A DNA stretch of 38,095 nt from IMG/VR virus record IMGVR_UViG_3300024520_000216, positions 1 to 38,095 of that record; one strand, 5' to 3'. Below the pieces are notes generated by a model. It saw only the letters and a program-made list of their open reading frames with translations. It had not been told where the DNA came from and made no database searches. This DNA comes from a virus. This document shows positions 22,800 to 28,857 of the stretch, piece after piece. Made by a program: the position numbers and the translations under genes. Position 1 is the stretch's first letter, and every line of letters begins with the position of its first letter.

Positions 22800-25021
22800 A
22801 GTGTTATACTCTTTTTAGCTGTTGCGCTTGGTGATAAAGATTCAACGTTTAAATTTTCCGTTCCTTTACTCACTTTTAAATTAGCTCTTAAATATGATTT
22901 ACAATTATGATGCAGAGGCGGGGTATACCTTAGTGACTCTGCATCATTTGTTTTAAAAGTTGTTCCTGCTAACTCTTTACAGATTGTTGTTTGAGGTGCG
23001 ATATTAACAAAAGTAAAAGAATGAATTTCATCAAGCACATCTGAATTAAAAAAGAAAGTATCTCTTCCTTCATTGACCATTAAAGCTGAGGCATTATTTC
23101 CTTTTACTTTTACTTGGTTAGATGTCGCAAATTGATCGGCCTCATCTTCAAGAGCTTGGCGGATGATATTCTCATCAGCTACTTTAGTTTCCATAGATGA
23201 GAACGTGAAGTCTATTCTCTTTTTAAGATCGTTCAGAGAATCTTCTGATATAAGATCGGCTTGTTTTGCTACTAAGACTTGAAGAGCTCCAGGAGTTTTA
23301 GAAAATTCATTAAGTTTAATGTCGTCAATGTTTCCAAACATCTCGCTCATTCTTTCTATATCTCTTTTAGAAGAATTTAATTCTATATTCTTTTGACTTG
23401 GTACTTCTGTTCTGGCCATCTTTATAGAAAGATTTACTGTTTGCGCTAAGCTTCTTTTTAAATCTTTTTTAAGACTATTCACTCCGCCCATTTTAACTTT
23501 ATTAGTTGCATTTTGTTTTTTAGTTTCTGGAAGTTGTTTATATTTTACCATTACATCATTAATATATTTAGCTGAAGAGAATTCTAATGCTTCTTGTATA
23601 TCCTCCGAAATCTTTTCTCCCTGGTCGACAATTAATGTTCTAGGAGTTTTCTTTTTCTTCTTAGAAGATAATTCTACATCTTCCGGAGTAGGCTCAATAT
23701 TATCATCAGGATTATTATCTGGATTATTATCTGGATTAGTGGTCTCATCATTAATTACCTCTTTGTTATCCATCGCCTCACCTTCTGCTTTCTTTGGAAG
23801 GTTGTGCGCTTTTCTAACATGGTCTTCTAGTAATTCATCAGGAGTTATAATCTGAGCTTTAGCATAGCCGGTAATAACTTCCATAAGTTCTTTACCAGCT
23901 TCATCAGCGATTCCATTGTGTACAAGTTTTGGATATAGAGTTGGATCAATCTCATCCCCAAAGTTTAGGCGCATTAATTGCGGAATAAGTTGAAGATTAA
24001 AAACGTCCGCAATTTTATCGGCGATGTATTCAATACCATCTTTAAAAAAATCTGCAGAAATTCCAGTAGAAGAACCTACCGCAGAATTTCCGCCGATTCC
24101 CATTTCTAACCACATGCCAACTAATGATCCTACAATTTCTTCGTTTTCAGATTTGATAGCACTCTGAACTTTTGAAGGGTCATAAGTTCCTGTCTGATAA
24201 TAGTCTAAAGTATATCCGGCAGGAGTAACAAAGAAAGCCTGCTCAGCTTGCGTAAATGCAGCAAGCTGAGTTATGGCGTCCTCATATTCTTCTGAATCAT
24301 ATTCAACCCCTTCAGGCAAACCTAAATGGGGAACAGGAATCGCGGCTCGTTCTATACCTATAGCTTGAAGCTGTTTGTATAAAAGTTTTCTTTTGTAGTT
24401 GCCATACAGCATGCGACAAAAAGGATAGCCAGTATCATTTCCTTTCTTTTCGTTATAAAAGATAAGAAGATTTTCTGCAGGAATATCAACATCTATTTCA
24501 ACTTCACCAGATTGTAATTGATGAATAAATTTTAAAATACCTTCGCTTGAATATTTCCATTTGTCCAAAGTTCTTTGGTCTCTAAAGGCGATATTTAAAA
24601 GGCCCGTGTATGGGCCGAATTCTTTTGAGTTTCTATTTTTATGAATTACTTCAAACACAGAATGGCCGTGCCAAGGGAAAGTCAGTATCTCATCCAACTT
24701 AGAAATAAATCCCTCGGGAATATCTTTAAAAATAATTTGCTTTAGTAAAGCAGCAACATCTAAATCTTTATCTTCTGCTGAAGCGGGTTCAATTTCCCAT
24801 ACTGCAGATTTAATTGGGTTAGATGTCGCGTGGTAAAGTTTTCTAATCTGAGAATCGGACAAAAGCATCTTGGCAAAAGTCTCTTGCCCTTGCACGCCGT
24901 TTAATTCTGAAATGTAATCATTTTCCACAACGTCCGCGGTAATTAAAGTTCCGGAGCGTCCAATAGATTTTAGATTTGGTTTAGGCTGTTCTTCTTTTTC
25001 AGTGAATTCTTCTACTGCCAT
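22796..25021 (-). CDS. Portal protein (DUF935/Mu gp29-like) fused to Mu F-like head protein, 741 aa
   Basis: Residues about 1-400 match DUF935-type portals (KMLLSDSQIRKLYH, ILTFPWHGHSVFEV, FRDQRTLDKW, EMGIGGNSAVGSSTG). These form the ring through which DNA enters. A low-complexity linker with repeated NPDN units (about 418-450) leads to a C-terminal region of about 290 residues ending in the Mu F signature: TTICKEL, then PPLHHNC near 701-707. In Mu these are two genes, gp29 and gp30. A consensus-like promoter and a TTTAC array lie just upstream, so this gene heads the head-structural transcript. ATG 25021 follows GGAG. Confidence 0.9.
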   Translation of the reverse strand: MAVEEFTEKEEQPKPNLKSIGRSGTLITADVVENDYISELNGVQGQETFAKMLLSDSQIRKLYHATSNPIKSAVWEIEPASAEDKDLDVAALLKQIIFKDIPEGFISKLDEILTFPWHGHSVFEVIHKNRNSKEFGPYTGLLNIAFRDQRTLDKWKYSSEGILKFIHQLQSGEVEIDVDIPAENLLIFYNEKKGNDTGYPFCRMLYGNYKRKLLYKQLQAIGIERAAIPVPHLGLPEGVEYDSEEYEDAITQLAAFTQAEQAFFVTPAGYTLDYYQTGTYDPSKVQSAIKSENEEIVGSLVGMWLEMGIGGNSAVGSSTGISADFFKDGIEYIADKIADVFNLQLIPQLMRLNFGDEIDPTLYPKLVHNGIADEAGKELMEVITGYAKAQIITPDELLEDHVRKAHNLPKKAEGEAMDNKEVINDETTNPDNNPDNNPDDNIEPTPEDVELSSKKKKKTPRTLIVDQGEKISEDIQEALEFSSAKYINDVMVKYKQLPETKKQNATNKVKMGGVNSLKKDLKRSLAQTVNLSIKMARTEVPSQKNIELNSSKRDIERMSEMFGNIDDIKLNEFSKTPGALQVLVAKQADLISEDSLNDLKKRIDFTFSSMETKVADENIIRQALEDEADQFATSNQVKVKGNNASALMVNEGRDTFFFNSDVLDEIHSFTFVNIAPQTTICKELAGTTFKTNDAESLRYTPPLHHNCKSYLRANLKVSKGTENLNVESLSPSATAKKSITL

Positions 25022-25071
25022 TGATTCTCCATTCTATCTTTTAATGTTTAATTGTTGCCCGTGTCGGCAAA

Positions 25072-25101
25072 ATTGTAAAACTAAAAGTTTAAGTTTGTCA
25101 A
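25072..25101 (-). promoter_or_regulatory. Late head-operon promoter
   Basis: On the minus strand, a perfect -35 TTGACA (25101-25096), an 18-base spacer and -10 TACAAT (25077-25072) lie about 50 bases ahead of the portal start. A small inverted repeat, TTGCC-5-GGGCAA, sits in the leader at about 25055-25070. This is the best host-sigma70-like promoter in the window. Confidence 0.75.
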
Positions 25102-25113
25102 CATAATAAACCT

Positions 25114-25152
25114 ATTTACGTTTTATTTACAAAATATTTAATAAGCATTTAC
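25114..25152. promoter_or_regulatory. 11-bp phased TTTAC array ahead of the portal promoter
   Basis: ATTTAC at 25114, ATTTAC at 25125, ATTTAA at 25136 and ATTTAC at 25147, each exactly 11 bp apart on the plus strand. The array lies 13-51 bases upstream of the portal -35 and reaches into the last codons of the terminase gene. It is likely an operator or activator array, or phased AT tracts acting like an UP element. Confidence 0.65.
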
Positions 25153-26712
25153 TTTTATTCTAGACTTCCTTTTATCTCTCTTATTGCCATCTTGCATTCT
25201 GTAGGGCTTGGCGTCTTTATTAGCATCCGAAACTTTTGAGTAAGACACCTTTTCTAGGAATTGAATTGCCTGAGTAAGAGCATCAACCTGGTCGTCGTTC
25301 TTCCCATTAGGAAAGACTTTAAGTTCTTCCACGCATTGTTTTATCCAGGGACAAATTGAAGGATCGGGAAAATAAATATTTCCTGCTTTGAATAAAGGTA
25401 TCTGGCATTCTGCTCTTTCAACCTTTCCGCCGTCTGGCTCTACTTCAATTATTCTTTTTACTCCCGGCCTTACTTCTCCATCGGCTCCTACATCTGACTT
25501 TCTTAGCATTGAAATGATTCCTGGGCCGTTAGCTTTGTCTTCAATTAAAAGAGCTTTAAAATCTGAGTGCATTTTTATAAAGTATTTAACAGCATCAAGA
25601 GTTTTATCAAATCCCATTCTTGCGCGGACCATATCCGGCAACAAATAAATATCTCCTGTCAATCTTTGTCTTGCCCAATGTTGGCCAACAACGAAATCGG
25701 TTTTTCTTCCTTTAGTTTTTGATTTCTCTTTAAACGTTAAATCCCATGAATGAACTTTATAATAAAGATCTTTAGGAATAGTCGTATAGTATTTAAAATA
25801 TTCCTCTTTAAAGATAAGGCCTTCTGCAGGTGCTGGCCTTTGTTGATATTGCCCCGCGTATCCTTCAGGATCCGCAAGTTCCATGGCTTCCAATTCTTCT
25901 TCAGTATGTTTAAAAGACCATAGAGCTTCGCCGGCGGATCTAGGATCGTACTTTGATTGTCCGTCTTCATTTATTGCCGGCAAATTAATATGAGAAAATT
26001 CTAACTCCGTTCCACCATCTAAAAGAAAGCCTGCGGGATCCTCTTCATGAAGTCTCTGCATTATAATAATCATAGGAGTAAGTCTATCATTTAATCTTGA
26101 TTTAATTGTTTGTGGGAATCTGTTATTAATTCCGTTTCTTATGGTATCTGAATTACTGTCTTCAGGTTTTAAAGGATCATCAACTATTAAGGCTCCAGCG
26201 AATTTTTTACTTCCTAATTTACCGGCTCCAAATCCTGTTACACTTCCGCCTGTTGCGGTCGCGGACATTTCGCCGCCCGCAGTAGTCTTCCATTTTTTCT
26301 TAGCTTGAGAATCTCTTTTGAATTCTATAGGCCACAACTCTTGATACCTTTCATGACTTATAATTTCTCTGACCATAGAAGAGTTGGCCAAAGCTAAATC
26401 ATCAGAGTATGCTAAATTAATAAACTCACAACTGGGATTCCTAGCAAAGGACCAGGCAGTAAAAATCTTCACTACGATTTCAGTCTTTGTATATCTAGGC
26501 GGTATATTAATAATAGTATGCAAAAGTTTTCCTGAATGAATATCTTCTAAAACTTTGCAAAGAGTTTTATGGTGCCAATTGATTTCAAATTTTCTTTTAT
26601 ATATTTCTTTAAAGACCCACAAAGTAAAGTCAAAAAGATCGGCCTCGAGTTTTCTTTTGAGCTCTTCGTTTTCTATTTGTTTAAGGGTTGGGAGCTCAAT
26701 CTCAGTCTCCAT
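25138..26712 (-). CDS. Terminase large subunit, 524 aa
   Basis: The DNA-packaging motor. The ATPase domain shows a Walker A-like NIPPRYTKTE (69-78), Walker B LIVDD (175-179) and the coupling region IIIMQRLHEEDPAG (about 215-228). The RNase H-like nuclease domain has the three acidic sites in HSWDLTF (about 330), LIEDKANG (about 398) and NDDQVDALTQA (about 480). Full length for the family. The start overlaps the 46-residue gene upstream by 11 bases. The stop is within the TTTAC array that precedes the portal gene. Confidence 0.96.
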   Translation of the reverse strand: METEIELPTLKQIENEELKRKLEADLFDFTLWVFKEIYKRKFEINWHHKTLCKVLEDIHSGKLLHTIINIPPRYTKTEIVVKIFTAWSFARNPSCEFINLAYSDDLALANSSMVREIISHERYQELWPIEFKRDSQAKKKWKTTAGGEMSATATGGSVTGFGAGKLGSKKFAGALIVDDPLKPEDSNSDTIRNGINNRFPQTIKSRLNDRLTPMIIIMQRLHEEDPAGFLLDGGTELEFSHINLPAINEDGQSKYDPRSAGEALWSFKHTEEELEAMELADPEGYAGQYQQRPAPAEGLIFKEEYFKYYTTIPKDLYYKVHSWDLTFKEKSKTKGRKTDFVVGQHWARQRLTGDIYLLPDMVRARMGFDKTLDAVKYFIKMHSDFKALLIEDKANGPGIISMLRKSDVGADGEVRPGVKRIIEVEPDGGKVERAECQIPLFKAGNIYFPDPSICPWIKQCVEELKVFPNGKNDDQVDALTQAIQFLEKVSYSKVSDANKDAKPYRMQDGNKRDKRKSRIKVNAY

Positions 26713-26842
26713 TGATTCTTCTTTTTTCTCTTTCTAATAATTCGTCTTCAGATTCTATAGGAATTAAAATAGGTACTCTATCAGATTCTTTAGGACCAAA
26801 TAAAAAATCTAATAACAAATCTATTATATTAGTTTTCGTCAT
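26702..26842 (-). CDS. 46-residue protein between terminase subunits
   Basis: ATG 26842 has an excellent AGGAG site with seven-base spacing and overlaps the small-terminase end by 14 bases. Its stop overlaps the large-terminase start by 11 bases. The sequence is apolar at first (NIIDLLLDFLFGPKES) and then charged (EDELLEREKRR). It may bridge translation to the large subunit or be a small packaging accessory. No family recognised. Confidence 0.75.
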   Translation of the reverse strand: MTKTNIIDLLLDFLFGPKESDRVPILIPIESEDELLEREKRRINGD

Positions 26843-27257
26843 TTATTTTCTCCTGGTCAATTACCATCTGTTTTATTTGTGTGAGTTGCTCTTTGGTAAG
26901 TTTACTAAGATTTAAAGTTTTACCTTGATTGACAGTGACTTCAGATTGTTTAGGTCTCATACCAGTAATATGATCTAGCACCCAGTCCATTCTTTCAGAA
27001 CTTCCTTGCTCATTCATAAGAGATAAATGTTTTAAAACAGCCATATCCATTATAGATAAATTTTTACAGTTTTCAATGTGGGCGTTAACTTCTTCAGGTG
27101 TCCAGCTTGCGTACTTAGACATCAAGGTTTTAAATTGTGTTCGGGTTGTTAACCTTAGAGCTTTTTCTTCAGCAGAAAGTGAAGGCCGGCCATGGCCGAC
27201 ACCAAGTTTATTTCCTTTCTTAAATCTTCCGTCGTTTTTAGGTTCTATATCTGACAT
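26829..27257 (-). CDS. Terminase small subunit, 142 aa
   Basis: Gene order and the N-terminal FKKGNKLGVGHGRPSLSAEE segment, typical of small terminases with a basic DNA-binding start, support this. The middle (ENCKNLSIMDMAVLKHL, RMDWVLDHITG) matches the helical oligomerisation region of such proteins. The product should recognise phage DNA and load the large subunit. It starts at a one-base TAATG junction with the 82-residue gene upstream. Confidence 0.8.
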   Translation of the reverse strand: MSDIEPKNDGRFKKGNKLGVGHGRPSLSAEEKALRLTTRTQFKTLMSKYASWTPEEVNAHIENCKNLSIMDMAVLKHLSLMNEQGSSERMDWVLDHITGMRPKQSEVTVNQGKTLNLSKLTKEQLTQIKQMVIDQEKINDEN

Positions 27258-27505
27258 TATTTTTTTATCCTTAAATATTGATTATTTTTATGACTCCAAA
27301 CAGTTTTGTATTCTGCTCCGTTAAAAGTATAGTAAACAATGAGCCAAACAGACTGGGTGTCAAACTTCTCATGTGGTAGCTTTTCCATGATGCTATACTG
27401 ATAAACTCTTGACCCTAAGGCAAGTTTGCTTTGCAGCCTTTTAATGTTTTCGAGAAAACAAGGGTCGTCCGATTCTTTATTGTAATATCTCTCTGAATTT
27501 GTCAC
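27257..27505 (-). CDS. Hypothetical protein, 82 aa, GTG start
   Basis: Unrecognised. A soluble protein with aromatic residues in the C-terminal half (QSVWLIVYYTFNGAEYKTVW). The start is GTG 27505, seven bases after GGAGG; no ATG fits. It lies between the VRR-NUC gene and small terminase. A GTTTAC inverted repeat about 20 bases upstream may control it and the terminase genes. Confidence 0.7.
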   Translation of the reverse strand: MTNSERYYNKESDDPCFLENIKRLQSKLALGSRVYQYSIMEKLPHEKFDTQSVWLIVYYTFNGAEYKTVWSHKNNQYLRIKK

Positions 27506-27524
27506 CGGTTTTCCTCCGCATTAT

Positions 27525-27541
27525 GTTTACCTAACGTAAAC
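27525..27541. promoter_or_regulatory. GTTTAC-5-GTAAAC inverted repeat (operator candidate)
   Basis: A perfect 6+6-bp dyad with a five-base gap, in the 65-bp space between the VRR-NUC and 82-residue genes. The half-site is the hexamer used in the 11-bp arrays elsewhere, and the centre spacing is again 11 bp, here in opposite orientation. Confidence 0.55.
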
Positions 27542-27570
27542 AATTACTAAATGTTAACCTAACTAAAATC

Positions 27571-27939
27571 TTAGCACGATTTCCCAAAATATGAAAGTAC
27601 CTCCTTTAAAGCTTCTGTTTCACCAAAACAGACCTCAACTTTATAACCTCTTTCCCGATAGCGAGTATGTTTATCATGCTGAACTTTTGTAGTCGTTCCG
27701 CCAGTGCTTTCTTTCATCTCTATAAAGAGACCGTGAAAACCTTGACGCGCTCCAACAAAGAATAAGTCTGGAACACCAGGCTCAATGCCTTCAAGTTTTA
27801 AAGTTCTGGCTTCGCCTTTATTTCTTTTCCCGCCATTAGGAATAGAAAAGAATTCAATCTCCGGATGATTCCATCTAAGTTTAAGAACCAACCGCTGTTG
27901 CTCTTGAGATTCAGATGGAATTTTGCTTTTACTTTTCAT
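27571..27939 (-). CDS. VRR-NUC domain nuclease, 122 aa
   Basis: A small stand-alone PD-(D/E)XK nuclease. Motifs are an early E13/Q14, the SIPNGG loop (32-37), GVPD with D58, IEMK (E74, K76) and Q87. The family cleaves branched or structured DNA and is common in phage replication modules together with SNF2, DUF2800 and DUF2815 genes, all present here. It is the first minus-strand gene leaving the divergent region. No ribosome-binding site is visible and the likely -10 box is only eight bases from ATG, so the mRNA may be leaderless. Confidence 0.9.
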   Translation of the reverse strand: MKSKSKIPSESQEQQRLVLKLRWNHPEIEFFSIPNGGKRNKGEARTLKLEGIEPGVPDLFFVGARQGFHGLFIEMKESTGGTTTKVQHDKHTRYRERGYKVEVCFGETEALKEVLSYFGKSC

Positions 27940-27947
27940 TTACGTAT

Positions 27948-27977
27948 ATTTTACTTTTTAAGTTCTACCTTGTACAA
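27948..27977 (-). promoter_or_regulatory. Possible promoter for the VRR-NUC gene
   Basis: On the minus strand TTGTAC, an 18-base gap and TAAAAT (five of six to consensus). The expected start site lies within a few bases of ATG 27939. The -35 match is poor, so confidence is limited. Confidence 0.35.
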
Positions 27978-28050
27978 TTTAAAAGTGCGTGAAAGCCGAA
28001 GTTTTTTTGAAAATGGATTTTCTTAATAGCTTCATTAAAGGCGTCTCCAA

Positions 28051-28080
28051 AAAAAGGTCTCTATTTTTAGAGGCCTTTTT
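28051..28080. terminator. Bidirectional intrinsic terminator
   Basis: Arms at 28051-28063 and 28068-28080 pair over 13 positions with one G-U, around a TTTT loop. The A-run on one side and T-run on the other make it work in both directions. No gene ends here, so it must insulate the divergent region or end a small RNA. Confidence 0.85.
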
Positions 28081-28191
28081 CTTATTCCAAACTTAAGCAA
28101 ATATTGGCCGGAATTTTCAGCACAGCCTTGAAGCTTAGTCCCTTAATAAAAATATTCGATTATTCACTTTTAAATCTTTTTCTCTGCTTGT

Positions 28192-28240
28192 ACCCCGTTT
28201 CGATTCTCGGGCTCAAGCAAGAGAGAATCGGAATCGGGGT
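28192..28240. other. Long imperfect hairpin in divergent region
   Basis: ACCCCG (28192-28197) pairs with CGGGGT (28235-28240), and CGATTCTC (28201-28208) pairs with GAGAATCG (28223-28230), separated by a small internal loop. The apical loop has 14 bases. The 3' side continues into a T-rich stretch (TTATTTTTCTTTT), so it could be a terminator for an RNA or a DNA structural element. Confidence 0.6.
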
Positions 28241-28389
28241 TAAGAAATTATTTTTCTTTTAATTCTTAATAAAGATAATAAATTCTTTAAATCTTTTAAC
28301 TATAATCTTTGGTACTTTTTGGAGTCACGATAAAGCATAGAAGGGGCCTTCATCATTTCTATTATGAGAATCAAAAACAAAATTCTTAA

Positions 28390-28442
28390 GGCCGGATTAG
28401 AATTCTTCCTTAAGCCTATGGCCCGGAAGAATTCATCCGGCC
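28390..28442. other. 18-bp hairpin with EcoRI-like arms, origin structure candidate
   Basis: GGCCGGAT (28390-28397) pairs with ATCCGGCC (28435-28442), and GAATTCTTCC (28400-28409) pairs with GGAAGAATTC (28425-28434). This is a perfect 18-pair stem with a two-base bulge and a 15-base loop. Outer 9-bp arms AAACAAAAT (28375) and ATTTTGTTT (28488) could close a larger structure. No T-run follows, so it is not a terminator; a protein-binding or replication-initiation hairpin is possible. Confidence 0.65.
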
Positions 28443-28641
28443 ATAAACAAGGCTAGTCAGCTAATTAGGTCAATAGTCTTATTTGTGATTTTGTTTAACA
28501 GATATTAAATATTTTATCATAATTTCTTTAAAAATAATATACTTTGGGAAGGGACTATTTTGGTTTTTTCTTATGTTTTTAATAAATTAGGTAAAAAATA
28601 CTTTGTAGAAATTACACACTGTGTTGCTAAAAAATAAAAAA

Positions 28642-28690
28642 GTTTACAAGGTGTTTTTTAACGCTTACATTTTATTTACACAATCTTTTA
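28642..28690 (+). promoter_or_regulatory. TTTAC array upstream of primase-helicase
   Basis: Units GTTTAC (28642), GTTTTT (28653), GCTTAC (28663), ATTTAC (28674) and CTTTTA (28685), spaced 11, 10, 11 and 11 bp. TTTACA at 28675 followed 11 bases later by TAGATA is a poor conventional promoter, so an activator-dependent or repressed start is likely. Confidence 0.6.
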
Positions 28691-28755
28691 TTAGATAACT
28701 TTTTTGTAAGTGAGCACTTTGAAAATGCGTTGGGTGGATAAATAAAACGGCATTG

Positions 28756-28813
28756 AAAACTTTGAGTTCTTAATTGATTGCGTGTGATACTACTTAGAAC
28801 TCAAAGTTTTTTT
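28756..28813 (+). terminator. Leader terminator/attenuator before primase-helicase
   Basis: A perfect 15-bp stem (AAAACTTTGAGTTCT at 28756-28770 with its complement at 28796-28810), a 25-base loop and a run of seven T. It lies between the TTTAC array and the gene at 28858, so either a short RNA ends here or expression of the replication operon is attenuated. Confidence 0.85.
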
Positions 28814-28857
28814 AAATTTCTACATTATAAAGATAAGCTAGCAAGGAGTATAGTTTA

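Larger units (their letters stand above)
27940..28857. other. Large divergent non-coding region, origin and control candidate
   Basis: About 0.9 kb without a convincing gene between the two oppositely transcribed halves. It holds, from left to right, the VRR-NUC promoter, a bidirectional terminator, two long hairpins, several AATCTTT-like repeats (near 28173, 28289, 28302 and 28682), a TTTAC array and an attenuator-like terminator before the primase-helicase. Its place beside the primase-helicase and its AT-richness make it the best replication-origin candidate; this is inference. Confidence 0.5.

Noticed and set aside
28013-28096. 27-codon plus-strand ORF in the divergent region
   Set aside because: No ribosome-binding site, and it runs straight through the bidirectional terminator at 28051-28080.
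28725-28745. Six-residue ORF as a leader peptide for the attenuator
   Set aside because: No ribosome-binding site and no run of regulatory codons; it fits chance.
27940-28857. tRNA, tmRNA or CRISPR array in the main non-coding region
   Set aside because: No cloverleaf, CCA-ended acceptor stem or regularly spaced identical repeats seen; the 11-bp units are far too short for CRISPR.
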